Part shown: positions 1 through 7,511 of the stretch, piece by piece
Position numbering within the stretch: position 1 is the stretch's first letter
How the letters are laid out: every line of letters begins with the position of its first letter
DNA from: Pseudomonadota bacterium
GTDB lineage: Bacteria > Pseudomonadota > Alphaproteobacteria > Caulobacterales > Caulobacteraceae
Direction of reading: 5' to 3'
Assembly (NCBI GenBank): GCA_023432855.1
Contig: JAEZEZ010000088.1
Coordinates: 1-11,333 of the forward strand
DNA: 11,333 nucleotides
Translations under genes and position numbers: made by a program
The notes under the pieces: model-generated
Database searches by the model: none
The model's input: only the letters and a program-made list of their open reading frames with translations
What the model was told of the DNA's origin: nothing

Positions 1-46
1 GCGCCCGCCGGGGGGGGGGGGCGCCGCGGGGGGCCCCCCCGGGCCC
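1..46. other. Suspected low-quality contig end (G/C only)
   Basis: Bases 1-46 contain no A or T. They include twelve consecutive G (10-21), then six G followed by seven C (28-40), then GGGCCC (41-46). In the lpxD frame they encode Arg/Gly/Pro residues that do not fit the family, while bases 47-332 read as normal LpxD. This is most simply a homopolymer or base-calling artefact at an assembly end rather than biological sequence. Confidence 0.75.
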
Positions 47-332
47 AGGCCGCCTGGGGCCAGTCGGTCGTCAGGGCGACGACTCCAGCGGGGACCGCTT
101 CAGCGTGTTTCGGCGCCACGAACACGGCGCTGGCCGAGGTGGTCCTGAGATCGGCGAGATAGCGGGCGTCGGAAAGGAAAGAGACCGCGCCCGGCCCGGC
201 CTGGGCCAGGGGAGACGCGGTCTCGATCATTATCCGGGCGACGGTCGGGGCGTCCGCCTCGACCCCGCGCGATGTGGCGAGGTCCGCCAGAGGGACCGGC
301 CCGGTGTGCTCGAAGAAACGAGGATCGGGCAT
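1..332 (-). CDS. lpxD: LpxD, UDP-3-O-acylglucosamine N-acyltransferase (partial, N-terminal third)
   Basis: LpxD transfers a 3-hydroxyacyl chain from acyl-ACP to the 2-amino group of UDP-3-O-acylglucosamine in lipid A synthesis, in the cytoplasm. Reading from an ATG at 332, the first 95 or so residues match the family's N-terminal uridine-binding domain: GPVPLADLA (11-19), then an AGPGAVSFLSDARYLADL block (45-62) and TSASAVFVAP (65-74). The catalytic left-handed beta-helix of hexapeptide repeats would lie beyond the window. The start follows a GGGAG ribosome site 5 nt upstream and lies 24 nt after the skp stop, so it belongs to the same operon. The order bamA-skp-lpxD is widespread in proteobacteria. 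The last 15 codons, read from bases 1-46, give an Arg/Gly/Pro string unlike LpxD and are probably sequence error. The identification rests on remembered family sequence, with good confidence. Confidence 0.88.
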   Translation of the reverse strand, partial: MPDPRFFEHTGPVPLADLATSRGVEADAPTVARIMIETASPLAQAGPGAVSFLSDARYLADLRTTSASAVFVAPKHAEAVPAGVVALTTDWPQAAWARGGPPRRPPPPAG

Positions 333-356
333 CCGGGCTCCCGGCGGGCTGTCGCC

Positions 357-1004
357 TTACTTCTTGGTGGCGGGAGCGGCTGCGCCCGGACGCGCGGCGG
401 CGGCCGCGGCGGCGGTGTCCAGACGCTCGCGCTCGAAGTTGAGCGTGGTGAGCTTGGCGTTCAGGCGCTGCACCACCAGGTCCGTGACGTCCATCTGCGG
501 GTTGGCCCCGTAGATCACGCCGCGGTCGATCATGATGCCGCAGTTGCGCTCGCCGTAGACCTGCACGATCAGCGGCTGCAGTTCCTGGGCGACGCGCTGG
601 AGCTGCTTCTGCTCGGTAGCCTGCAGCTCGCGGACGCGCAGCTGGGCCTTGCGCTCGAAGGCGGCGGCCTTCTGGTTGTAGGCCAGCGCGCGCTGTTCGA
701 GCTGGTCGCGCGGCAGGGTGGCCTGTGCGGCCTCCAGCGTCTTCTTCTCGTTTTCCAGCGCCGTGCGCTCGGCCCGCAGTTCGGCGTCGGCCGCCTGGCC
801 GAGCTGCTGCAGACGGGCGGCGACGGCCTTGCCGACGGACGAGGTCGCGATGGCGCGGTCGTTCGAGTACGTGCAGACGCCGGCGATGACCGGGCCCGCA
901 GGCTGCGGCACGGCCGGGCGCGCCGGAGCGGTCTGGGCGTAGGCCGCGGCGGCCATGCCGAAGACGGCGGTCGCGCCCGCGGCGATGAGGATCTTGCGAT
1001 TCAT
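357..1004 (-). CDS. skp: Skp/OmpH-family periplasmic outer-membrane protein chaperone
   Basis: This is a Skp/OmpH-like protein of 215 aa. The family forms a jellyfish-shaped trimer that holds unfolded outer-membrane proteins in the periplasm and delivers them to BamA. A Sec signal peptide is clear: MNRK, a hydrophobic stretch, and likely cleavage after AYA at residue 23. A Pro/Ala-rich linker follows, then the first body strand (about 38-50), a long charged helical coiled-coil tentacle pair rich in Gln/Glu/Arg/Ala (about 58-150), the second body segment with NCGIMIDRGVIYG (154-166), and a closing helix. An Ala/Pro-rich tail (198-213) ends in KK. It is longer than E. coli Skp (about 160 aa) because of the linker and tail. 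Two cysteines, C44 and C155, lie in the two body segments. The start is 5 nt past the bamA stop and shows no good ribosome site, suggesting coupling to bamA. Confidence 0.92.
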   Translation of the reverse strand: MNRKILIAAGATAVFGMAAAAYAQTAPARPAVPQPAGPVIAGVCTYSNDRAIATSSVGKAVAARLQQLGQAADAELRAERTALENEKKTLEAAQATLPRDQLEQRALAYNQKAAAFERKAQLRVRELQATEQKQLQRVAQELQPLIVQVYGERNCGIMIDRGVIYGANPQMDVTDLVVQRLNAKLTTLNFERERLDTAAAAAAARPGAAAPATKK

Positions 1005-1009
1005 TTGGG

Positions 1010-3460
1010 TCAGAACTGCCTGAAGGTGGAGAAACGGAAGGATTCCGTCTTGTCGTAGTCTTCTTGGGCCAAAACGTGGCTCAGATCGAAGCGGATCGGT
1101 CCCATCGGCGACTTCCAGAAGACGCTGACGCCCACGGAGGCGCGGAGCGACAGATCGTCCCGGATGCGCGGGTTGCGGTCGCCGGGCAGGATCGGGCCGG
1201 TGGGCCCGTCCGGATCACCCTGGAAGTGGGTGAACTCGTCGTCCAGCAGGCCGACGGTGCCGACGTCGGCGAACAGGGCGCCCGAGATGCCGTACTCTTC
1301 GGGCAGGCCCGTCGGGAACGACAGCTCGACGGTGCCGATGGCGTAGACGTTGCCGCCCAGCGCGTCCTTGGAGACCGCGTCGCGCGGACCCAGGCCGGCC
1401 GTCTCGAAGCCGCGGAAGCTGTTGCCGCCCTTGAAGAAGCGGTCGTTGATCCGGACCGGATCGCCGCCCCAGCCGTCGACATAGCCGGCGGAGCCCTCGA
1501 CGGTCACGACCCACTTGGGCCGGATGCCGTAGTACCAGCCGCCGTCGACCTCGGTCTTGATGTAGTTCACGTCGCCGCCGAGGCCCGCGATGTCCTGGCG
1601 GAAGGAGCCGCGCCAGCCGCGCGTCGGCCGCTGCGGATCGTTGCGCCGGTCCGTCGAGATGCCGAAGCCGACCAGCGAGGTGAGGAAGTCCCCTTCCTGG
1701 CTGCACAGGATCGGCGACTGCACGCAGTAGCTGGAGTCCACGATGATGGAGTCCCAGCGCAGGTTATAGCGGGTCGACAGGTAGGTGTAGTTGTTCAGCG
1801 GATAGACCAGGCGCAGACCGCCGCCGGTCGAGGCGGTGTCGAACGCCGCCGCCTTACCGTAGTCGTAGCGGTAGCTGTAGAGGTCGAAGCCGGCGCGCAG
1901 GTCGCGGCCCATGAAGCGCGGCTCGGTGAACGAGAAGTCCACCTGCTGGCGCAGCGAGCCGATGGAAACGCGCGCACGCAGATCCTGGCCGCGGCCGCGG
2001 AAGTTGCGCTCGCTGATGCCGATGTCGACGAGGAACTGGTCGACCGAACTGAAGCCGGCGCCGAACGACAGTTCGCCGGTCGGCTGCTCCTCGACGGTGA
2101 CCTGCACCACGGTCCGGTCAGGCGCGCTGCCCGGCTTTTCCTCCATCACGACGTCCTTGAAGAAGCCGAGACGGCGGACGTTGAGGCGGGAGCGCTCCAG
2201 CAGGACCTTGTTGTAGGCGTCGCCTTCCACGAGCTGGAGCTCGCGGCGGATGACCGGGTCGATCGTGCGCGTGTTGCCGACGATGTCGATGCGCTCGATG
2301 TAGACGTGCGGTCCCTCGCGGACCTGGAACACCACGTCGACGCGGCGCTTCTCGCGATTGGGCACGAAGCGCGGCCGGATGTCGACGAAGGCGTAGCCGG
2401 CCGACCCGGCGGCGTAGGTCAGGGCGTCGACCGCATCCTCGATGCGCTGGCTCTCGTAGAGGTCGCCGCGGCGGATGGGGACGATGGCGTTCAGGAACTG
2501 CGGGTCGAGGCGCTGGTTTTCAGTTTCGACCTTGATGTCGCCGAAGCGGTAGCGCGGGCCCTCGTCCACCGTGAAGGTGATGGCGAACTGTCGCTGGTCG
2601 GGCTGCAGCTCAGCCACGGCCGAGACCACGCGGAAATCGTAGTAGCCCCGGTTGGTGTAGTACTTGCGCAGCTGTTCGCGGTCGTACTCGAGCCGGTCGG
2701 GGTCGTAGTTGGCGTTGGACGAGAAGAAGCGCCACAGGCGGCTTTCCTCGGTCACCACGACGCCGCGCAGGTCGCGGTCGGAGAAGGCGCGATTGCCAAG
2801 GAAGTTGACGCCGCTGACGCCGGTCTTGGGGCCCTCGTCGATCTCGAACACGAGGTCGACGCGCTTCTGGGGCAGCTGGACGATCTTGGGCGTCACCGTC
2901 GCCGAGATGCGTCCCGAACGACGGTAGAGCTCGACGATGCGCTGGACATCCTGCTGCACGCGCGAGCGGGTGAAGATGCCGCGGGGACGCACGGTCACCT
3001 CGTCGCGCAGCTTCGATTCCGGCAGGCTGTCGTTACCCTCGAAGACGACCTGGTTGATGATCGGGCTCTCGATCACCTCGATGATCAGGTCCGAACCGTC
3101 CAGGCGGATGGCGACGTCGGCGAACAGGTCCGTCCGATAGAGCGTCTTCAGCGCAAGGTCGATGCGCGCGGGATCGACGCGGTCCCCGACCTGGATCGGC
3201 AGGTAGGACAGGATGGTCGACTGGTCGATCCGCTCGTTGCCCTGGATGATGATGCGGCTCACGACGCCGCCTTCCTGCATCACCGGAACGGGCGCGGCCG
3301 TCGGAGCCGGCGGAGCCGCGGGAACGGCCTCTTCCTGGGCCATGGCGGGCGTCGAAATCGCCACCGCCAATACGGTCAGGCTCGCAGCCAAGGCGAGACA
3401 GTGGGCGCGGGTCGAACACTGGGGCATTGGCTGAACCACCGACAGACGAGAGGCGCTCAC
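1010..3460 (-). CDS. bamA: BamA, outer-membrane protein assembly factor
   Basis: BamA is the Omp85-family insertase of the outer-membrane BAM complex. The 816-aa product has a signal peptide ending PAMA-Q (cleavage about 41/42), a short Pro/Ala linker, and five POTRA domains at about 66-133, 134-213, 214-307, 308-388 and 389-463. Each POTRA carries a GN or similar turn (GNERI, GNDSL, GNRAF, GNTRT) and ends in a beta strand. The 16-strand barrel spans about 464-816 and holds the conserved loop-6 motif FRGF (682-685). It ends in aromatic Phe, as outer-membrane proteins do. The listed start is a GTG whose GTGA overlaps the rseP stop. An ATG at 3427 (residue 12) has a GGTGG ribosome site and gives a tidier signal peptide (MPQCSTRAH...), so it is a serious alternative. 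C579 and C586 form a close cysteine pair in the barrel. Confidence 0.97.
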   Translation of the reverse strand: MSASRLSVVQPMPQCSTRAHCLALAASLTVLAVAISTPAMAQEEAVPAAPPAPTAAPVPVMQEGGVVSRIIIQGNERIDQSTILSYLPIQVGDRVDPARIDLALKTLYRTDLFADVAIRLDGSDLIIEVIESPIINQVVFEGNDSLPESKLRDEVTVRPRGIFTRSRVQQDVQRIVELYRRSGRISATVTPKIVQLPQKRVDLVFEIDEGPKTGVSGVNFLGNRAFSDRDLRGVVVTEESRLWRFFSSNANYDPDRLEYDREQLRKYYTNRGYYDFRVVSAVAELQPDQRQFAITFTVDEGPRYRFGDIKVETENQRLDPQFLNAIVPIRRGDLYESQRIEDAVDALTYAAGSAGYAFVDIRPRFVPNREKRRVDVVFQVREGPHVYIERIDIVGNTRTIDPVIRRELQLVEGDAYNKVLLERSRLNVRRLGFFKDVVMEEKPGSAPDRTVVQVTVEEQPTGELSFGAGFSSVDQFLVDIGISERNFRGRGQDLRARVSIGSLRQQVDFSFTEPRFMGRDLRAGFDLYSYRYDYGKAAAFDTASTGGGLRLVYPLNNYTYLSTRYNLRWDSIIVDSSYCVQSPILCSQEGDFLTSLVGFGISTDRRNDPQRPTRGWRGSFRQDIAGLGGDVNYIKTEVDGGWYYGIRPKWVVTVEGSAGYVDGWGGDPVRINDRFFKGGNSFRGFETAGLGPRDAVSKDALGGNVYAIGTVELSFPTGLPEEYGISGALFADVGTVGLLDDEFTHFQGDPDGPTGPILPGDRNPRIRDDLSLRASVGVSVFWKSPMGPIRFDLSHVLAQEDYDKTESFRFSTFRQF

Positions 3461-4674
3461 GAAAAAAGCCCGCCCATGTGTTGGAACAAAGGCAGCTTCT
3501 TCAGGTCATTCCACGTGACGAACAACATCAATCCTAACAGCAAAGCAAGACCGACCTGGAAGCCGGCGGCCTGAATTCGGGCGTCCAGGGGCCGGCGCGC
3601 CACGGCTTCGTAGCCGTAGAACAGCAGGTGGCCCCCGTCCAGAACAGGGATCGGAAGCAGGTTCAGGAACCCGATTCCGACCGAGATGACGGCGATCAGC
3701 TGGACCAGCTGGAGCGTTACGTTGGCGGCCTTGAACCAGAATCCGCCGTCGATCGACGCGGCCTGCTGGCTGACGGCCCCGGCGGCGCGGGCGATTCCCA
3801 CGGGACCGCCCAGCTGGTCGGCCGATTCCCGGCCGGTGACCACGCGGCTGATGTAGCGGAGGCTGACCCCCAGGATGCTGAAGGTATGGCGCGTGCCCTC
3901 GGCCACCGCCTCGATCGGGTTGTAGCGCTCGGTGCGGTAATGGGCGGCCTGGTCGCTGGGCGCGATGCCCAGCTGTCCGACCGTCGCGGGCGCCCCGGTC
4001 ACGTCCTGCACCACCGTCCGCCGGGGCGTCGCCGTGATCTCGATGCGTTTCCCGCCGCGGTCGACCTCGAACAGGATCGGATCGTCCGAACGAAGCACGA
4101 CGTACATGCGGAGCTGATCGAAGTCGGTGACCTCGCGGCCGTCGGCCTTGAGGATGAGGTCGCCTTCCTGGAAGCCGGCCGTCTCGGCGGCGCTGTTGGG
4201 CGCGACCTGCCCCACTCGCGGAGCGGTGATGACCGCGCCGAAGGCCAGCAGCAGGATGCTGAAGATGCCGATGGAGAGCAGGAAGTTCATCGCCGGGCCG
4301 GCGGCCGTGACGAAGGCGCGCTGCCACACCGGGCGGAAGTGGAAATAGTCGCGGACGGCGGCGGCGCCCTCGTGGGCCTCGATCTCCTCGCGCAGCTCTT
4401 CCAGGTTCTCCTTGTCGGGAACGCTGGCCGCGTTGGCGTCGCCGGCGAACTTCACGTAGCCGCCGAGTGGAATCCAGCCCACCCGCCATTCGACGCCCGA
4501 CTTGTCGGTGCGCGAGAAGATGCGGGGGCCGAAGCCGATGGAGAAGGCCTCGATCCGCATGCGGCAGGCCTTGGCCGCCCAGAAGTGCCCAAGCTCGTGC
4601 AGGGTGATCACCACGGTGATCACGAACAGGAAGGACAGCAGGGTGGCGACCAGAGCGGTCAGGGAGCCCAGCAT
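3457..4674 (-). CDS. rseP: RseP/MmpA-type site-2 intramembrane zinc metalloprotease
   Basis: This is a 405-aa inner-membrane protease of the site-2 family, called RseP in E. coli (cleaves anti-sigma factor RseA) and MmpA in Caulobacter (cleaves PodJ). The zinc motif HELGH is at 26-30 inside the first membrane helix. A GPAMNF segment follows at 126-131 in the second membrane helix region. A PDZ-like domain spans about 152-220, including GFQEGDLILKADG (167-179). The third metal ligand lies in LLPIPVLDGG (339-348), with D346 the likely ligand. A final hydrophobic helix is near 370-387. At 405 residues it is shorter than E. coli RseP (about 450, two tandem PDZ domains); I can clearly see only one PDZ. 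GGAGAGG lies 9 nt before the ATG. The gene starts 22 nt after dxr, and its stop overlaps the bamA start. The in vivo substrate cannot be inferred from sequence. Confidence 0.95.
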   Translation of the reverse strand: MLGSLTALVATLLSFLFVITVVITLHELGHFWAAKACRMRIEAFSIGFGPRIFSRTDKSGVEWRVGWIPLGGYVKFAGDANAASVPDKENLEELREEIEAHEGAAAVRDYFHFRPVWQRAFVTAAGPAMNFLLSIGIFSILLLAFGAVITAPRVGQVAPNSAAETAGFQEGDLILKADGREVTDFDQLRMYVVLRSDDPILFEVDRGGKRIEITATPRRTVVQDVTGAPATVGQLGIAPSDQAAHYRTERYNPIEAVAEGTRHTFSILGVSLRYISRVVTGRESADQLGGPVGIARAAGAVSQQAASIDGGFWFKAANVTLQLVQLIAVISVGIGFLNLLPIPVLDGGHLLFYGYEAVARRPLDARIQAAGFQVGLALLLGLMLFVTWNDLKKLPLFQHMGGLFS

Positions 4675-4696
4675 CTAAGAAAACCTCTCCCCCGCC

Positions 4697-5902
4697 TCAG
4701 GCCGCCTGGACCAGGCGTCCGACCGTCTCGCCGGCCAGACGACGCGCGCTGGCGTCGACCTGCAGGGCGATCTCGAGCGGATCGCCGCCCGCCGTAACCC
4801 TGAAATCACCGCCGGAGCCAGCCCGGTCAAGCGTTTCCGCCACCGCCGAGGCAATATCGAGAAAGCCGATCCGGCGGTCAAGGAAGGCGGCCACGGCCAC
4901 TTCGTTGGCGGCGTTGAACACCGCCGGGGCTGCGCCGCCCGCCCGCAGGGCCGCGCGCGCCAGCGCCAGCGCCGGAAAGCGCTGGTCGTCGGGCGCCTCG
5001 AAGGTCAGCGATCCCATGCCCGCCAGGTCGAGGCGGGGCGCCGGCCACGGCAGCCGGTCCGGCCAGGCCATGGCGCAGGCGATGGGAGTACGCATGTCGG
5101 GCGGGCCCAGCTGGGCCAGGGTCGAGCCGTCCTCGTACTCGACCATGCTGTGGATGATCGACTGCGGATGGATGAGGATCTCGATGCGGTCTTCCGGCAC
5201 GTCGAACAGGTAGGAGGCCTCGATGGTCTCCAGGCCCTTGTTGGCCATGGTTGCGCTGTCGACCGAGATCTTCGCGCCCATGTCCCAGTTGGGATGGGCC
5301 ACGGCCTGTTCCGGCGTGGCGTGGGCCATCTGGGCCTGGGTCCAGTTGCGAAATGGGCCGCCGGAAGCGGTCAGCACCACCCGTGCGAGCCGCGAGGCGC
5401 ACGGCTGCTGCAGCACCTGGTAGACCGCGGAGTGCTCCGAATCGACCGGGATGACCGCCCCGCCCGCCTCGCGCGCCGCACGCAGCAGCGCCGGGCCGCT
5501 CACCACCAGGCTTTCCTTGTTGGCGAGGCCGACCACGGCGCCGGCGCGGATCGCGGCCCAGGTCGGCTTCAGCCCCGCGGCGCCGACGATGGCCGCCATG
5601 ACCCAGTCCGCCGGACGGCCCGCAGCCTCGACGGCGGCCGCTTCGCCCCCCTGGGCCTCCACGCCCGTGCCCCGCAGGCGCGCACGCAACTCGGGAAGCC
5701 GGGCGTCGTCGGCCAGCACGGCCACCCGGGGCCGCCAGCGCAGGGCCTGCTGGTGCAGCAGTTCGAGGTTCGAGCCGGCGACCAGGGCCTCGACCTCGTA
5801 GCGCGCCGCGCCCGACTTCTCGGTCAGGTCCATGAGGTCGAGCGTCGAGCGGCCCACCGATCCGGTGGAGCCCAGCACGCTCACGCGGCGGGTCAGGGTC
5901 AA
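4697..5902 (-). CDS. dxr: Dxr, 1-deoxy-D-xylulose 5-phosphate reductoisomerase
   Basis: Dxr (IspC) converts DXP to 2-C-methyl-D-erythritol 4-phosphate using NADPH, the committed step of the MEP isoprenoid pathway, in the cytosol. The 401-aa product shows the NADPH-binding GSTGSVG (11-17), NKES (128-131), metal ligands D154 and E156 in PVDSEHSAVYQ, ASGGPF (179-184), the flexible-loop HPNWDMG (203-209), and NKGLE (221-225) with E225 as third metal ligand. The length is normal for the family. The chosen start is TTG at 5902: it has a perfect GGAGG 6 nt upstream, shares TTGA with the cdsA stop, and places the Rossmann motif at the usual distance. The frame stays open upstream to 6574, but that stretch is antisense-free shadow of cdsA and is not Dxr-like. 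Dxr supplies isopentenyl precursor that UppS, two genes upstream, polymerises. Confidence 0.96.
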   Translation of the reverse strand: MTLTRRVSVLGSTGSVGRSTLDLMDLTEKSGAARYEVEALVAGSNLELLHQQALRWRPRVAVLADDARLPELRARLRGTGVEAQGGEAAAVEAAGRPADWVMAAIVGAAGLKPTWAAIRAGAVVGLANKESLVVSGPALLRAAREAGGAVIPVDSEHSAVYQVLQQPCASRLARVVLTASGGPFRNWTQAQMAHATPEQAVAHPNWDMGAKISVDSATMANKGLETIEASYLFDVPEDRIEILIHPQSIIHSMVEYEDGSTLAQLGPPDMRTPIACAMAWPDRLPWPAPRLDLAGMGSLTFEAPDDQRFPALALARAALRAGGAAPAVFNAANEVAVAAFLDRRIGFLDIASAVAETLDRAGSGGDFRVTAGGDPLEIALQVDASARRLAGETVGRLVQAA

Positions 5903-6726
5903 GCGAGGCCTCCGAAGGTCAGGATCAGGCGCAAGGCTGCCACGGCGATCACGGCGAACATGAGGCCGTCCACCCGGTCCAGGATGCCGCCATGGCCGGG
6001 AATCAGCGAACCCGCGTCCTTCACCCCGTAGCGCCGCTTCAGCGCCGATTCCCACAGATCCCCGGCCATGGTGGCCAGGCCGACGACCAGGCCGATCAGG
6101 ATCGAGACCGCGAGCGGAAGGTCCAGCGAACTGAAGGATTCGGCGATGACCCCGGCGACGATCCCCGCCGTCAGGCCGCCGAGGAAGCCCGACCAGGTCT
6201 TGTTGGGCGAGAAGCGGGGCCACAGCTTGGGGCCCTTGAAAAGGTTGCCGATGGCGTAGGCGGCGATGTCGGACGACCAGGCGATGGCCATAAGCATCAC
6301 CGTCCAGTCGAGGCCATCGGGCAGGTGACGCAGCCATACCAGCACGATGCAGGGCCAGCCGATATAGAGCACGCCATAGGCCGCATCGATGGGCGCCGCC
6401 TTCAGCTGGCGCGCGAACAGGGCCGCGACGATGGCGCCGAAGGTCAGCAGCACGAACGCCGCGGAGAAGTCGCCGAACCAGGCGGCGAAGACGGGGGCGA
6501 CCACGCCGAGGGTGACCGCAACCCCGACCGCCGTCGGGCGGTGCGGGGCGCTCATCTGGCCCCACTCCAGGCACATGATCGCCGCGCCGACCGAAACCAG
6601 CAGCAGGAAGGGCCAGCCGCCGACCGCAATGGCCCAGATGACGGCAGGGATCAGCACCACGGCCGAGGCCGCGCGCAGTCCCAGATCCTTCCAGTTGAAG
6701 CGCCTAGCCGGCGGCGAGAGCGTCAT
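5899..6726 (-). CDS. cdsA: CdsA, phosphatidate cytidylyltransferase
   Basis: CdsA is an inner-membrane enzyme that makes CDP-diacylglycerol from CTP and phosphatidic acid, the precursor of all bacterial phospholipids. The 275-aa product is very hydrophobic, with about seven or eight membrane segments starting near residue 18. Its C-terminal half carries the family signature almost perfectly: SALKRR (227-232), KDAGSLIPGHGGILDRVD (236-253). Also typical are SDIAAYAIG (152-160) with an Asp facing the active site, SPNKTWSG (173-180) and AGD (221-223). The ATG at 6726 lies inside the end of uppS (23-nt overlap), with GGAG 9 nt upstream. Its stop overlaps the dxr start by 4 nt. The order uppS-cdsA-dxr-rseP is a classic conserved string across proteobacteria. 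Confidence 0.96.
   Translation of the reverse strand: MTLSPPARRFNWKDLGLRAASAVVLIPAVIWAIAVGGWPFLLLVSVGAAIMCLEWGQMSAPHRPTAVGVAVTLGVVAPVFAAWFGDFSAAFVLLTFGAIVAALFARQLKAAPIDAAYGVLYIGWPCIVLVWLRHLPDGLDWTVMLMAIAWSSDIAAYAIGNLFKGPKLWPRFSPNKTWSGFLGGLTAGIVAGVIAESFSSLDLPLAVSILIGLVVGLATMAGDLWESALKRRYGVKDAGSLIPGHGGILDRVDGLMFAVIAVAALRLILTFGGLA
5909..5913 (-). promoter_or_regulatory. Ribosome binding site deciding the TTG start of dxr
   Basis: A perfect GGAGG on the minus strand lies inside the last codons of cdsA, 6 nt before the TTG at 5902. The next in-frame candidates, CTG at 5896 and GTG at 5884, sit 12 and 24 nt away and are less well placed. This fixes the dxr start and indicates coupling with cdsA translation. 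Confidence 0.8.
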
Positions 6727-7471
6727 TGGACTCTACTCCGCCGAAACGTCGGTCACGGCCCCGGTACTCTTCGATCGCCGCCGCCAGCGCGTCGGCTCCG
6801 TAATCCGGCCACAGGATGTCCTGGAACACCAGTTCGGCGTACGCCGCCTCCCAGAGCAGGAAGTTTGAGAGCCGCCGCTCCCCGCTGGTGCGGATCACGA
6901 GGTCCAGCGGCGGGCCGTCCGCGGTGCTGAGCAGGCGCGAGAATCCCTCCTCGTCGAGGCCGGCGATGTGCTGCTCGCCCGCCGCCACCGCCGCCGCGAA
7001 CCGCCGCGCGGCCTGCAGGATGTCCGCCCGGCCGCCGTAGTTGAACGCCACCTGCAACAGGAACCCGCCGGCGTTGTCGGCGGTGCGGGCTTCGGCCCGC
7101 TGGACGATCTCCAGGATGTCGGGCGGCAGGCCCTCCCGGCGGCCGAGGATACGGACCTGCACCCCTTCGCGCGCCAGGCGGTCGAGGTCCGTCTGCACGT
7201 ACAGCTTCACCAGGCCCATGAGGTCGGAGACCTCCTCGGCGGGGCGGCGCCAGTTCTCGGTCGAGAAGCCAAAGACGGTCAGGCAACGGACGCCAAGGTC
7301 CGGCGCAGCCTCGACAGTGCGCTTCAGCGCCTGCACGCCGGCGCGATGGCCCAGGGTGCGGGGCATCCCGCGCGCCTTCGCCCAGCGCCCGTTGCCGTCC
7401 ATGATGATGGCGACGTGGCTGGGGCCGGGCGGTGCGGCTGGCCTGGAATCTGCGGCGGACGCCGGCGGCAT
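6704..7471 (-). CDS. uppS: UppS, di-trans,poly-cis-undecaprenyl diphosphate synthase
   Basis: UppS (IspU) adds isopentenyl units to farnesyl diphosphate in cis to give C55 undecaprenyl diphosphate, the lipid carrier for peptidoglycan and surface glycans. The 255-aa product has the catalytic P-loop-like IMDGNGRWA (23-31) with D25, GHRAG (41-45), FGFSTENWRRP (67-77), FNYGGR (143-148), and RTSGERRLSNFLLWEAAYAE (194-213), the basic diphosphate-binding block. A Pro/Ala-rich N-terminal stretch of about 17 residues precedes the domain. The ATG at 7471 has strong ribosome sites (AAGGA 5 nt upstream, AGGAG just before). A 40-nt gap separates it from frr; its end overlaps cdsA by 23 nt. I see nothing unusual in the active-site residues. 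Confidence 0.97.
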   Translation of the reverse strand: MPPASAADSRPAAPPGPSHVAIIMDGNGRWAKARGMPRTLGHRAGVQALKRTVEAAPDLGVRCLTVFGFSTENWRRPAEEVSDLMGLVKLYVQTDLDRLAREGVQVRILGRREGLPPDILEIVQRAEARTADNAGGFLLQVAFNYGGRADILQAARRFAAAVAAGEQHIAGLDEEGFSRLLSTADGPPLDLVIRTSGERRLSNFLLWEAAYAELVFQDILWPDYGADALAAAIEEYRGRDRRFGGVESNDALAAG

Positions 7472-7511
7472 GCGCGTCCTTCTCCTGGAGGAACGGCGAG
7501 AGGGCGGGCCG

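Noticed and set aside
10..40. G-run as a G-quadruplex or a regulatory element
   Set aside because: Its position at the very edge of the window and the simultaneous loss of the LpxD reading make an artefact far more likely.
1064..3574. 836-codon open frame on the plus strand, antisense to almost all of bamA
   Set aside because: The minus strand is unmistakably BamA. Long antisense frames are expected in GC-rich codon-biased genes, and the translation (Asp/Val/Ala/Arg/His-rich, no domain) is typical of such shadows.
5903..6574. Upstream in-frame extension of dxr
   Set aside because: It overlaps cdsA in another frame, is Arg/Gly/Pro/His-rich and unlike Dxr. The TTG at 5902 with GGAGG explains the true start.
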